From positions 1,886,501-1,950,500 of the forward strand of contig NZ_CP014545.1 in assembly GCF_001586275.1 (NCBI RefSeq): 64,000 bases of DNA, in the 5' to 3' direction. Below, one piece after another: positions 36,585 to 46,273 of the stretch. The position numbers and the translations under genes are program-made. Below the pieces are notes generated by a model. It worked only from the letters and a program-made list of their open reading frames with translations. It was not told the DNA's origin and did no database searches. The stretch is from Sphingorhabdus sp. M41 (lineage in GTDB: Bacteria > Pseudomonadota > Alphaproteobacteria > Sphingomonadales > Sphingomonadaceae). Each line of letters begins with the position of its first letter. Position 1 is the stretch's first letter.

Positions 36585-38606
36585 TTGAAAAAGCCGTTCA
36601 ATCGACTGCAGGAGCTGATGATAAAGGCGATGGCGGAAGCTTTGTTTCACGATCGCACGATGGTCATTACTCCCGATCAGGTGGTCGATAATGTCCAGTA
36701 TCAATTCTCCAATATCGAAGGCAACAAGCCAAGCGAGATAGGCATGGCCCTTTACGGCCTGCTGCTCCTTTTGGGTGGACCTGTTTTCCTGGCAGCGACT
36801 CCCGCATTCCGGAAGAGGTTGATCCGCCGCCGATTGCAGAATTCCCGGATCGACCTGTTTCAGGACATCGCGCGCACCAAGGGCGTCATACTGGCCGGCT
36901 ATTACGGCCATTGGCTGCCGGGAGATGAAGAAGCGAATTTCGACAATCCCATTTATGCTGACCTGGAATATGAATTGCCGGCACAGCGCGACCGCTCCGC
37001 TCCCGGAGAACGGTCTGTTCGCCGCGAGCCCAGGCGCGACCTCAAGGCCGGGGTATTCGTCGGCCATGACTCGGTCCCCGAAGAAACCGACGTGATCGTG
37101 ATCGGTTCGGGCGCTGGTGGTGCAGTCGCCGCTGCAGCAGTCGCCGATGAGGGGCATCAGGCTCTGATTATCGAGGCGGGTGGCCATTATCCTTCAGCCC
37201 GCATCACCCATCAGGAAGCCCGGATGACCGCACGACTGTTCAAGGATGGCGCCCTACAGTCGACTTCCGATCGCGACATCATCGTATTTCAGGGCCGGGT
37301 GGTCGGCGGATCGACCGTCATCAACAATGGCATCTGCCTGCGCATGAAGCATGCCGGCCTCGTCCATCCCGACGCCGAAGATGTATATGAAACATGGGCC
37401 AGGCTGGGCGCTCCGGTCAGCGAAACCGATCTGGCGCTCAGTTACGAAGCGGTCGAACAGGCGCTTGAAGTTTCCGAAATTGAGCCAATCGTTGGCCGCA
37501 ACAATGGTCCCCACCTGATCGACGGCTGGAAGAAATATGCCGCACAGTCGAACGATCCGATGGACCATAGGGCCGTCACCGCATGGTTCAGAAAAAACTA
37601 CGGCCCGAAAACTGCGGATAGCGAATGCGTATATTGTGGATACTGCAATACCGGCTGTCCCTACGGCAGAAAAAAAGCCATGCCGGAGAGCTTTCTCGCC
37701 CATGCAACCAGCAATGCGCGCAGCAAACCGGCGCGGATATTGGATCGGGCCGAGGCGACCGAAATATTGTGGGACGAAGGCGCCAATGGCAAAAGAATTG
37801 CGCATGCCGTGGAAATCCGACTGAGCAACGGCGGCAAACGCACCATCCGTGCCCGCAAAGGCGTGGTGGTTGCCGCAGGCGCACTGGCGTCCAGCAATCT
37901 CCTCTACAATAGCGGCATTTTGCAGTCAGGCAGCAATATCTCGCTCAACATAGCCTGCCCCGTGGTCGCGCTGATGCCCGAAGGCACAAAGGTCAATGTC
38001 TGGAACGAGGACCAGATGGCGACCTATGTCGACCGCGGCGATTTTCTGATCGAAAGCCATTTTCAGCCACCAATGAGCATGGCGACGTTAGTCCCCGGCT
38101 GGTTCGAGGATCATTTCGAGCGGATGAGAAATTACAATCGGCTGGTCTCCGCCGGCGTCCTGTTTCCGGCCGACCGGCTGGGCTATATGGACGATGGCAA
38201 GCTCAAGCTGAAAATTGGCGAGAAGGAACTGGCATTATTGCGTCGTGCATTGGCGACAATGACCAAAGTCCATTTTCTCAACGGCGCGATCGAAGTCTAC
38301 CCTGCCCTTCTGCGTGGCCAGACGCTGACCTGCGACATGAGCCATGACGAGATTGATGCCTTCTACGAAACCGCGATCGTCGAGCCCGATGATGTTGTCC
38401 TGTCGAGCTCCCATCCGCACGGTGGCAATGGCATCAACGTGGATCCGCACAAGGGCGTCGTCGATCTCAACCAGCGCGTGCACAATACAACCAATTGCTA
38501 TGTCGCTGATGCCAGCGTCATGCCCAGTTGCATTCGCGTCAATGCGCAACTGACCACCATGGCGATGGCGCACAGGGCGCTGGCCGGAAAAAGACGCTTC
38601 GGCTAG
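36585..38606 (+). CDS. GMC-family oxidoreductase (long-chain alcohol oxidase-like) with a CxxCxxCxxxCP cluster
   Basis: 673 residues starting with TTG (AGGGAG seven bases upstream). A hydrophobic stretch (ALYGLLLLLGGPVFLAATPAF, residues ~48-70) may anchor it to the membrane. FAD motif VIVIGSGAGGAVAAAAVADEG, VVGGSTVINNG, and the C-terminal GMC segment SSHPHGGNGINVDP and SVMPSCIRVNAQLTTMAMA with catalytic His/Asn. Cys348, Cys351, Cys354 and Cys358-Pro359 form a ferredoxin-like CxxCxxCxxxCP. Substrate probably a long-chain alcohol or sterol-like compound (inferred). Confidence 0.9.
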   Translation: MKKPFNRLQELMIKAMAEALFHDRTMVITPDQVVDNVQYQFSNIEGNKPSEIGMALYGLLLLLGGPVFLAATPAFRKRLIRRRLQNSRIDLFQDIARTKGVILAGYYGHWLPGDEEANFDNPIYADLEYELPAQRDRSAPGERSVRREPRRDLKAGVFVGHDSVPEETDVIVIGSGAGGAVAAAAVADEGHQALIIEAGGHYPSARITHQEARMTARLFKDGALQSTSDRDIIVFQGRVVGGSTVINNGICLRMKHAGLVHPDAEDVYETWARLGAPVSETDLALSYEAVEQALEVSEIEPIVGRNNGPHLIDGWKKYAAQSNDPMDHRAVTAWFRKNYGPKTADSECVYCGYCNTGCPYGRKKAMPESFLAHATSNARSKPARILDRAEATEILWDEGANGKRIAHAVEIRLSNGGKRTIRARKGVVVAAGALASSNLLYNSGILQSGSNISLNIACPVVALMPEGTKVNVWNEDQMATYVDRGDFLIESHFQPPMSMATLVPGWFEDHFERMRNYNRLVSAGVLFPADRLGYMDDGKLKLKIGEKELALLRRALATMTKVHFLNGAIEVYPALLRGQTLTCDMSHDEIDAFYETAIVEPDDVVLSSSHPHGGNGINVDPHKGVVDLNQRVHNTTNCYVADASVMPSCIRVNAQLTTMAMAHRALAGKRRFG

Positions 38607-39340
38607 TTATTGAAACGGAAATCGGGCAGCGACTGAAACGCGTTTTTCAACGCATCCCCCCACCCTTCCGAAATCGACTGGAAATAGGGATCGTCTTTTT
38701 CAACCCGCTGCTTGTGCGTCACCGTGAAACTGTCAGCTTCATAGATCTGCATATCCAGCGGTAAATCCACCGCCAGATTGGCACGAATGGTGGAATCGAA
38801 AGAGACCAGCAGCAACTTGACCGCATTTTCGAAAGTCATGTCCGGGTCAAAGGCCCGGACAAGGATCGGACGGCCATATTTGGTTTCACCGCTCTGGAAA
38901 AAGGGGCTGTCATCGCTGGCTTCGATAAAATTTCCGGCCGGGTAGATCATGAACAGCCTGGGATCGCTGCCATGGATCTGTCCGCCGAGTATCAGCGTCG
39001 CACCAAAAGGAGACTTGGCTTCCTGACCTTCGCGAGAATAGGTTTTGACCACTTCGCGCAAAGTGTCGCCGACTATAGTCGCGACCTGGAACATCGATGG
39101 CGCCTGAAGGATTGATGGATTGCGATCGTCCGGGTGCTTGCCACGTTCATCCAGCAGGCTGACAACCGCCTGTGTGGTCGCCAGATTACCAGCAGAAAGC
39201 AGCGTGATCACCCGATCGCCCGGCACTTCCCAGCTGGTCAGTTTCCTGACCTGGGCAATATCGTCGACACCGGCATTGGTGCGGGTATCCGACATGAAGA
39301 CAAGGCCGCGTTTCATCCGCAGGCCCACGCAATAAGTCAT
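38603..39340 (-). CDS. Anbu-type proteasome-like peptidase
   Basis: 245-residue ancestral beta-subunit (Anbu/BPH) protein, HslV-related, forming ring- or helix-shaped assemblies. N-terminus MTYCVGLRMKRGLVFMSDTRTNAG: after Met removal Thr2 would be the nucleophile, with Asp18 and Lys33 as the other expected catalytic residues. Later SPFGATLILGGQIHG and KYGRPILVRAF match the family. Last gene of a four-gene operon with transglutaminase, alpha-E and ATP-grasp genes. The target of the protease is unknown. Confidence 0.92.
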   Translation of the reverse strand: MTYCVGLRMKRGLVFMSDTRTNAGVDDIAQVRKLTSWEVPGDRVITLLSAGNLATTQAVVSLLDERGKHPDDRNPSILQAPSMFQVATIVGDTLREVVKTYSREGQEAKSPFGATLILGGQIHGSDPRLFMIYPAGNFIEASDDSPFFQSGETKYGRPILVRAFDPDMTFENAVKLLLVSFDSTIRANLAVDLPLDMQIYEADSFTVTHKQRVEKDDPYFQSISEGWGDALKNAFQSLPDFRFNN

Positions 39341-39372
39341 TTTAAAATTCCTGAATTAGCTTGTAAATTGGA

Positions 39373-40173
39373 TTACTGCTGAACCTGCAGCGTGACAATC
39401 ATATCTTCGCTTCCCGAACCAAATCGCAATCCGGAAATCGGTGATGCTTCCCGATAATCAAGACCGGTTGCAATCCGCACATAGCGTTCATCCGGAGAAT
39501 AGCCATTGGAAACGTCAAATCCGACCCAGCCCAGCCCTTCGATATAGGCCTCGGCCCAGGCATGGGTGGCGTCCTGATCGACCCGGTCGCTCATCATCAG
39601 ATAGCCTGAAACATAACGAGCGGGGAAGCCGAGCATCCGCGCAGCAGCACAGAAAATGTGGCTGTGATCCTGACAGACGCCCTCTCCGACCCTGAGCGCG
39701 GTTTCGGCATCCGTCTCGGCGTCAGTTTGGCCGGTGCGATATGCAACTTTCTCGACCACAGCCGCTGACAGGGCATGAAGCTTGGCAATATCATTTTCAA
39801 AATCGTCGCCGAGCGCCTTTACCAGCTTTCGGGTTTCCGCTCCTGGCTTCGTCAAATCCGTCGCCTGCTTGAAATACCAGAGCGGCGCGAACCCCGAGTG
39901 AGATCCCATGATTCCACTGCCGTCACTATTGTCGACTTCGCCGGTGCATTTGATCGCGATTTCCGTGCGCCCGCGGTCGATGCTGATCAGATCGACATGG
40001 TTGCAATGCTGGTCGACAAAGGACAGTTCAACTTTGCCGCCATCAATTTCGATATTCCAGCTTTTAACCTCTTGTCCGGGCCGTTCCTTCGGACGCAGGC
40101 GAACCTGCTGCAATCCATATTGCACCGGGGCATCATATATATAGCGGGTTTCGTGATTGATCTTCAGCAGCAT
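39373..40173 (-). CDS. Transglutaminase-like protein
   Basis: 266 residues with the bacterial transglutaminase N-terminal beta domain (HETRYIYDAPVQYGLQQVRL) and the core domain: catalytic Cys in VGEGVCQDHSHIFCAAARML, His in DATHAWAEAYIEGLGWVGFD and Asp in the next strand. May act as a peptidase or cross-linking enzyme. Sits 2 bp after the alpha-E gene and 32 bp before the Anbu gene. Confidence 0.93.
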   Translation of the reverse strand: MLLKINHETRYIYDAPVQYGLQQVRLRPKERPGQEVKSWNIEIDGGKVELSFVDQHCNHVDLISIDRGRTEIAIKCTGEVDNSDGSGIMGSHSGFAPLWYFKQATDLTKPGAETRKLVKALGDDFENDIAKLHALSAAVVEKVAYRTGQTDAETDAETALRVGEGVCQDHSHIFCAAARMLGFPARYVSGYLMMSDRVDQDATHAWAEAYIEGLGWVGFDVSNGYSPDERYVRIATGLDYREASPISGLRFGSGSEDMIVTLQVQQ

Positions 40174-40175
40174 GA

Positions 40176-41126
40176 TTACCCGATCCGGTCCTGAAAATTG
40201 AAATCCGTTTCGATCTGCGCCGCCAGACCATTATTTGCGGCGATAAAATCGGCGATATATTGGTGCAGGCCATATTCGAAAATCGCCTCGATCGGCTTGC
40301 TCAAAATATTGTTGCAGATCTCGTGCGCGAGCTCGCCGGACCGGCTTTTGCGATCATAATTTTCGTCAAGATAGTTCAGATTATCGCTGATCTTGGCATA
40401 GCAGAAGGTCAATGACCGGGGCATCTGCTTATGCAGCATCAAATAGTCCGCCACTGCCTTGGCACTGATATCCGGTCCATTGAGCCAGCGAAACGATCGG
40501 TGCGCTGAAACAGATCGCAGGATCGTTTCCCATTGTACATTATCGACCGATGATCCGATCAGAGCGACTGACGGAAGCAGCAGATAATATTTCACGTCGA
40601 GAATACGCGCCGTGCTATCGGCACGCTCCAGAAAACTGCCCAGACGGAGAAAATTGAAACCGTCATTGCGCAACATGGTACCGAGGGTCGCACCTCTGAC
40701 CAAAGCGCTTTGTTGCCTGATCAGTCCCAGAGTTTCAGGCAGGTCCTGCTCTCTTACCGGTTTGGCCATCGCTGAATTTAAAGTAATCCAGCTTTCGTTG
40801 GTCGCCTCCCATACTTCACGCGTCAACGCGGTTCTGGCTGTCCTTGCACTATCCCGGGCCTGTTTCATCAGCGCCATGACACTGCCTGCATTGTCGCGAT
40901 CGCGAAGCAGAAAATCGATAACCTTGCCAGATTCAAAGTCATCATGCTTGGCGCGATAGGCCTCAAGCACGCCTGTTGACTTGAGGACGGAAGACCATTC
41001 TCCGCTTGCCGATGCCGACCGGGTCAGCGCGATACGAAATCCCGCTTCGATGAAACGCGCACTATTTTCCACACGCTCAAGATAACGTGACATCCAGAAC
41101 AGGCTTGCAGCTGTTTTACCCAGCAT
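40176..41126 (-). CDS. Alpha-E domain protein (DUF403)
   Basis: 316-residue all-helical protein named for the Glu-rich alpha-E domain. Begins MLGKTAASLFWMSRYLERVENSA with the WMSRYLERVEN signature, later LGSFLERADSTARILDVKYY and HEICNNILSKPIEAIFEYGL. Predicted partner of the ATP-grasp protein in peptide-like ligation. 13 bp after the ATP-grasp gene. Confidence 0.93.
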   Translation of the reverse strand: MLGKTAASLFWMSRYLERVENSARFIEAGFRIALTRSASASGEWSSVLKSTGVLEAYRAKHDDFESGKVIDFLLRDRDNAGSVMALMKQARDSARTARTALTREVWEATNESWITLNSAMAKPVREQDLPETLGLIRQQSALVRGATLGTMLRNDGFNFLRLGSFLERADSTARILDVKYYLLLPSVALIGSSVDNVQWETILRSVSAHRSFRWLNGPDISAKAVADYLMLHKQMPRSLTFCYAKISDNLNYLDENYDRKSRSGELAHEICNNILSKPIEAIFEYGLHQYIADFIAANNGLAAQIETDFNFQDRIG

Positions 41127-41139
41127 CAGAGACGCCCCC

Positions 41140-42549
41140 TCATTCTTCGAGCACCCATGTATCCTTGGTGCCTCCGCCCTGACTGCTGTTCACTACCAGC
41201 GACCCTTTGGTCATTGCCACTCTGGTCAGACCTCCCGGTGTGATGCTGATGCCCTCGGGCGAAACCAGAACAAATGGCCTGAGATCAACATGCCGCGGCG
41301 ACAATCCTTTTTTCGTGAAAATCGGAACGGTGGAAAGTGCCAGCGTCGGCTGCGCAATATAATTGCTGGCGTTGTCAATCAGCTTGGCGCGAAAAGCGGC
41401 GACCTCCTTCTTCGAGGCAGCGGGTCCGACCAGCATGCCATAACCGCCCGAGCCGTGGACCTCCTTGACCACCAGTTCTTCGAGATGCTCAAGCACATAG
41501 GCGAGCTGATCTTTTTCAGAACAGCGCCAGGTCGGTACATTTTCAAGCAGAGGTTTTTCGCCGGTATAGAATTCAACGATGTCGGGCATGTAGCTGTACA
41601 GCGCCTTGTCATCAGATATTCCGGTTCCCGGTGCGTTGGCTATGGTAATACCACCAGACCGATAGACATCGAATATGCCCGGCACACCGAGCATCGATTG
41701 CGGATTGAAATTGAGCGGATCCAGATAATCATCGTCAATCCGGCGATAAAGGACATCAATCGCGGTATAGCCTTCGGTCGTGCGCATGGCGACCCGGCCA
41801 TCGACAATTTTCAGATCATGTCCTTCGACCAGCTCCACGCCCATCTGATCGGCGAGAAAGCTGTGCTCGAAATAGGCACTGTTGTGAATGCCCGGGGTCA
41901 ACACCGCAACAACCGGCTTGCCCTCACATTTCGGCGGTGCGCAAGCCGCCAGCGAGCGACGCAGCTGACCCGGATAGTTGCTGACTTCCTGCACCTTGAT
42001 CTTGGCAAAAAGCTCAGGAAACATCTGCAACATGGTTTCACGGTTTTCGAGCATGTAACTGACACCCGACGGAGTGCGGGCATTGTCTTCGAGCACGTAA
42101 AATTCTTCGTCACCGGTCCGGACAATATCCGTGCCGATAATATGCGTGTAAATGCCCCCTGGCGGATTGACGCCGATCATCTGGGGCAGAAACGCTGCAT
42201 TATTGGCGATCAGGTCGATCGGCACCCGGCCCGCACGCAGTATCTCCTGCCGGTGATAAATATCATAGAGAAAGGCATTGATCGCGCGAACCCGCTGTTC
42301 GATGCCTTTTGACAGCTTGCGCCACTCGCGCGCCGACAGCACGCGCGGAACGACGTCAAAGGGGATCAGCCGCTCGTCGGCTTCATCCTGCCCATAGACA
42401 TTGAACGTGATCCCGGTTTTCCGGAAAAAGGCCTCAGCGTCGGCCGATTTGCGATGCAGACGCTTGACATCTTCGCGATCGAGCCAGTCTTTATAGTCTT
42501 GATAAGGAGGCCGAACATGTTCCCCGCTACCCATCATTTCATCGAACAA
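41140..42549 (-). CDS. Circularly permuted type 2 ATP-grasp protein
   Basis: 469 residues; predicted ligase forming amide bonds with ATP. Signatures: NVYGQDEADERLIPFDVVPR, VGVNPPGGIYTHIIGTDIVR-like segment, LEDNARTPSGVSYMLENRE, YRRIDDDYLDPL, IANAPGTGISDDKALYSYMP and the ATP-grasp loop EVHGSGGYGMLVGP. Starts with TTG at 42549, preceded by AGGGGGA. First gene of the ATP-grasp / alpha-E / transglutaminase / Anbu operon; the ligated substrate is unknown. Confidence 0.93.
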   Translation of the reverse strand: MFDEMMGSGEHVRPPYQDYKDWLDREDVKRLHRKSADAEAFFRKTGITFNVYGQDEADERLIPFDVVPRVLSAREWRKLSKGIEQRVRAINAFLYDIYHRQEILRAGRVPIDLIANNAAFLPQMIGVNPPGGIYTHIIGTDIVRTGDEEFYVLEDNARTPSGVSYMLENRETMLQMFPELFAKIKVQEVSNYPGQLRRSLAACAPPKCEGKPVVAVLTPGIHNSAYFEHSFLADQMGVELVEGHDLKIVDGRVAMRTTEGYTAIDVLYRRIDDDYLDPLNFNPQSMLGVPGIFDVYRSGGITIANAPGTGISDDKALYSYMPDIVEFYTGEKPLLENVPTWRCSEKDQLAYVLEHLEELVVKEVHGSGGYGMLVGPAASKKEVAAFRAKLIDNASNYIAQPTLALSTVPIFTKKGLSPRHVDLRPFVLVSPEGISITPGGLTRVAMTKGSLVVNSSQGGGTKDTWVLEE

Positions 42550-42656
42550 GCAATATCCCCCTGGGCGAAACGTAAAAACCTGTCCTCCCGCGCTTTAGCT
42601 AGCGCAACAAGGCCCTGAAAGCAAAGGAATTAGGGAAATACCAAGGACCTGAGGGC

Positions 42657-43571
42657 TCAAACCGGATATTTTACGCCGGTCATTTCTTCCGAAATATCCC
42701 AAAGCCTTTTAGCCGGCTCGATCCGCTTGGCTTTCGGTCTTGGCTGCACTTCGCGCGCCGGGCCGGTCCATTCGCCATTGCGGCTTGGTCCGAAATATTC
42801 ACCACCCCTGACATCTTCGCCGGCAGCAGCAGCCAGCGTCGGCCAGGCCCCTTGTGCGGCGCTGTTCATGAACAGGCTGGACACGGGCCGAAACAGGGAA
42901 ACCAGGACAGCCGGAAAATTCTTGGTCAGTTCCGTATCTGCAACACCAGGATGACAGGCCACTGCGTTGATCGGGGAATCGGCTGCGCGCAATCGCCGGT
43001 CAAGTTCATACATGTGCAGCAAATTGCCCAGCTTGCTCATCGCATAACGGCCCCAGCGGCTGTAGCTGTCCTCCGCATTGATATCGTCGAAATCGATCCG
43101 GCCGCTACGATGCGCCATGCTGGCGGTGATCACGACCCGCGGCTCCCGCCCTTCTGCCAGCTTGCCGAGCAATAGTCCGGTCAGCGCAAAGGTTCCCAGA
43201 TGATTGACGCCAAATTGGGATTCAAAACCGTCAGCGGTCTCTTCTCGAGGCGGCATCATGATCCCGGCATTGTTGATCAGGACATCAAGCCGAGGCTCCT
43301 CCACGACCAGATTTGCCGCACTGCGAATGGACTTTAGATCCCCCAGATCTAGCGGAATGAACCGCATATCTGCTTCCGAATAGACAGCACGAATATCGGC
43401 CATCGCCTCCTCCGCCTTTTCCGCAGAACGGCAGCCAAGCAGCACCCGAGCACCCCTGCCCGCGAGCAGCTTGGCGGCCTGATAGCCAAGGCCGCTATTT
43501 GCGCCGGTGACAAAAAAGACGCGCCCGCTCTGGTCGGGCACGTCCTTGTCCGTAAAATTCTCGATCGTCAT
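42657..43571 (-). CDS. Short-chain dehydrogenase/reductase (SDR)
   Basis: 304 residues, retinol-dehydrogenase/WWOX-like. NAD(P) motif VTGANSGLGYQAAKLL, NNAGIMMPP, GVNHLGTFALTGLLL and the active site YSRWGRYAMSKLGNLLHMYEL with Tyr and Lys. ATG at 43571 has GGAAGG upstream. Substrate unknown. 38-bp region 43608-43646 separates it from the carbonic anhydrase gene on the same strand. Confidence 0.93.
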   Translation of the reverse strand: MTIENFTDKDVPDQSGRVFFVTGANSGLGYQAAKLLAGRGARVLLGCRSAEKAEEAMADIRAVYSEADMRFIPLDLGDLKSIRSAANLVVEEPRLDVLINNAGIMMPPREETADGFESQFGVNHLGTFALTGLLLGKLAEGREPRVVITASMAHRSGRIDFDDINAEDSYSRWGRYAMSKLGNLLHMYELDRRLRAADSPINAVACHPGVADTELTKNFPAVLVSLFRPVSSLFMNSAAQGAWPTLAAAAGEDVRGGEYFGPSRNGEWTGPAREVQPRPKAKRIEPAKRLWDISEEMTGVKYPV

Positions 43572-43646
43572 ACCGCCACCTTCCTGATCCCCTGCCCTAT
43601 CTACCACATAAGTCTCGTGTCCGACAGAAAATCAGCAACCCAGTGA

Positions 43647-44396
43647 TCACTCCGGAGCCACCACCAGCCGGTTGTTGAGCGCCCGCACCGGACGCGCGCT
43701 GTCACCCATCAGCGTCTGGAATACTGCAATCTGATCGGCGCTCGCCGTGATCGGGGCCTTCAGCACAAACCAGTTCACTCCTTCGCTGCATGGCGGCGTC
43801 GTCAGCGAACCCATATAGCGATAGACCGAGCGATCCGCGGGCAGCATGCCATTGGGATCGATCATCTGGCCGGAGATCGTCGCCGGCTCTGATTTCTCAC
43901 TGGACGCCGCTGCGAGAATCTTGCCGAGTTCCGCATTGACCGCTCCCTCTTCGAACATCACCCCCAATACACCCAGCTTGCCGCCTTCAGTGGCGTGGAC
44001 AAAATGGCCAGTAAGCGGGTAGCGTTTGCCGGAAATCGCATGTTCGGACGGCGTGTGAAAATGTATCTGGATCAGGTTATACGTCGCACCGCCGCTGGTC
44101 ATCGAAGAACCGGCTGCAAAATCGGCCTGTATGGTCAATCCCTTGTTCGAAACCGTCAGCGGTCCGGCCTGGTATTTCACCGCCAGCGCCACATTTCCCC
44201 TTGCATTGGCATTGGCCAAATCGATCGGCGACTGCATGTCACCGCTTTCGCACAGCGCATATTTGTCGGACAATTGGCCCCATTTTTCCGGGCCGTTGTC
44301 GGCGCCATAGCCATAGGGTTTGTGATGGCCTGCTACGGCAGGAGTGGTGAAAAGCAGCGCTGCCAGAACAGTGCCGGAAATTCTGCGATAGACCAT
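43647..44396 (-). CDS. Alpha-carbonic anhydrase (periplasmic)
   Basis: 249 residues with a signal peptide ending TPAVAG. Zinc ligands His112, His114 and His131 in LIQIHFHTPSEH and GHFVHATEGG, MQSPIDLAN before the site and GSLTTPPCSEGVNWFVL after it; a disulfide between Cys49 and the TTPPC cysteine is likely. Hydrates CO2 in the periplasm. ATG at 44396. Confidence 0.95.
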   Translation of the reverse strand: MVYRRISGTVLAALLFTTPAVAGHHKPYGYGADNGPEKWGQLSDKYALCESGDMQSPIDLANANARGNVALAVKYQAGPLTVSNKGLTIQADFAAGSSMTSGGATYNLIQIHFHTPSEHAISGKRYPLTGHFVHATEGGKLGVLGVMFEEGAVNAELGKILAAASSEKSEPATISGQMIDPNGMLPADRSVYRYMGSLTTPPCSEGVNWFVLKAPITASADQIAVFQTLMGDSARPVRALNNRLVVAPE

Positions 44397-44627
44397 TGTT
44401 TTCCTTTCATACAGATGCGACGCAATGATTGCCACGCCCCGCTTTCACCCCCGCCTTTTAGCTATTATCCTCACGACGATCCAATTACTTAAAAATTGCC
44501 ATATCAATAGAAATTATCAATGACAATGTGCTGCATTCACATCTTCTCAGCCTCGCCCACTCCCCACATCACTTTACTTCCCGTCGATATCGTCTAATCG
44601 CTGCTGCCATTAGCTTTGGAGAATATC

Positions 44628-45755
44628 ATGCGTGCCGACGCGCAATCCTATGTCGACCGGATCGACGCCGCCCTTGACCTGATCAGGACCTCGCTCAACT
44701 GGGATGTCGCGCTGCGGCGTCTCGACGAGCTGAACGCTCGCGTTGAGGACCCGACCCTGTGGGACGACCAGACGGCCGCGCAGGCGGTGATGACCGAGCG
44801 CCGCCGGCTCGATGAATCGATCAGTGCCGCGCGAGAAATCGAACAGGAACGCAATGACGCGCTCGAATTTATCGAGATGGCCGAGGAAGAAGGCGACGCC
44901 GGACTCGCTGACGAAGGCGCCGCCAGCCTTGAGAAGCTGGCTGCTCGGGCCGATCGCGACAAGGTCAAGGCCTTGCTCTCCGGCGAAGCCGACAGCCTCG
45001 ACACCTATATCGAAATTCACGCGGGTGCTGGCGGCACCGAGAGCCAGGACTGGGCCGAAATGCTGCTGCGCATGTATCAGCGCTGGGCCGAGGCTCGTGG
45101 CTATAAGGTCAGCATGGTCGATTATCAGGCTGGCGACCAGGCCGGCATCAAATCCGCCACGATCGAGGTGAAGGGCGAGAATGCCTATGGCTATGCCAAG
45201 ACCGAAAGCGGCGTCCACCGGCTCGTCCGCATCTCCCCGTTCGATAGCGCCGCCAAACGCCACACCAGCTTCTCCAGCGTCTGGGTCTATCCGGTAATCG
45301 ATGACAGTTTCGAGGTCGAGATCAACGAGAGCGACCTCAAGATCGACACCTATCGCGCTTCCGGCTCCGGCGGCCAGCATGTCAACACCACCGACAGCGC
45401 CGTGCGGATCACTCACCAGCCGACCGGCATCGTCGTCGCCAGCCAGAATGACCGCAGCCAGCACAAGAACCGCGCTACCGCCATGGGCATGCTGAAAGCG
45501 CGCCTGTTCGAAGCCGAACTGCAGCGCCGCGAAGCCGAAGCCTCGGGCGAATATGAAGCCAAGACCGAAATCGGCTGGGGGCACCAGATCCGTTCCTATG
45601 TCTTGCAACCCTATCAGATGGTCAAGGACCTGCGCACCGGCTACACCAGCAGCGCTCCCAGTGCCGTTCTTGATGGCGGCCTCGACGAATTTATCGCGGC
45701 AACTCTGGCGCAGAAGGTGACGGGCGAAAAGGTCGATGTCGAGGATGTGGATTAG
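44628..45755 (+). CDS. prfB: Peptide chain release factor 2 (RF2)
   Basis: Recognises UAA and UGA stop codons; 375 residues. The UGA-specific SPF motif in RISPFDSAAKR, the catalytic GGQ loop (residues 248-250), and THQPTGIVV, QHKNRATAMGMLKARL afterwards. The reading frame is continuous; the UGA-programmed frameshift known from many RF2 genes is absent here. ATG at 44628 with TTTGGAG upstream. It stands alone, on the plus strand and about 9 kb from mrcA, next to which it commonly lies in related bacteria. Confidence 0.96.
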   Translation: MRADAQSYVDRIDAALDLIRTSLNWDVALRRLDELNARVEDPTLWDDQTAAQAVMTERRRLDESISAAREIEQERNDALEFIEMAEEEGDAGLADEGAASLEKLAARADRDKVKALLSGEADSLDTYIEIHAGAGGTESQDWAEMLLRMYQRWAEARGYKVSMVDYQAGDQAGIKSATIEVKGENAYGYAKTESGVHRLVRISPFDSAAKRHTSFSSVWVYPVIDDSFEVEINESDLKIDTYRASGSGGQHVNTTDSAVRITHQPTGIVVASQNDRSQHKNRATAMGMLKARLFEAELQRREAEASGEYEAKTEIGWGHQIRSYVLQPYQMVKDLRTGYTSSAPSAVLDGGLDEFIAATLAQKVTGEKVDVEDVD

Positions 45756-46273
45756 GGAGACGTCACTCCTGCGCCGACAGGCGAAGAATGCGCTAATCCA
45801 TTCCGTTCGTCCCAAACCAGTCGAAGGACAAAATGCGCCGTTAAGCGTGCTACGACAAGCTTTGTCGTAACAGCAGAAAACTTCTGTCCTACATCGTTCC
45901 GCAGTGCTTATGCTAGTCGCATGACCGACGATCTCAACCAAACAGCACAACTGTCGGATTGCAGTCACATGCAGCCGAAACATTTCCCAATGAACTTCAG
46001 CCTGGCAGCCGATATTTTGCTCACGAATGGCGAATTTTCAACAGGTTCAACCGACTCCGCCGCGCCGGATGTTTTTCTGCTTTACGGGGTGTGACCCGTG
46101 TGACCCTGCGACCAGTTCTTCAGGTTACCGCCGGCCTTTTGTCACGCGCCTTTATTTTTGCGCGGCACCAGCCCGGGCAGCCTCACGTCTGGCGCGAGGG
46201 GAAAACGGCATGCAGGGATTTGGCAGGCAAAGAGGGATTGAACCGGGCGGTGCGCTCGCCTAGTCTCCCGGCG
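45756..46273. other. 518-bp gap between prfB and the methyltransferase gene
   Basis: No convincing gene. Holds a degenerate copy of the CGTTCGT...GTCGAAGGACAAAATGCG type of sphingomonad repeat (~45800-45838) and a perfect palindrome TACGACAA-GCT-TTGTCGTA at 45851-45869. An open frame of 57 codons (45921-46094) lacks a ribosome binding site and is not called. Confidence 0.55.

Noticed and set aside
44628-44720. Programmed +1 frameshift in prfB
   Set aside because: The frame is continuous from ATG 44628; no in-frame UGA with a slippery codon near codon 25.
44610-45983. 457-codon minus-strand frame across prfB
   Set aside because: Complementary shadow of prfB; GGQ and SPF motifs are on the plus strand.
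45921-46094. 57-codon open frame between prfB and the methyltransferase
   Set aside because: No ribosome binding site and no recognisable protein features; left as intergenic.
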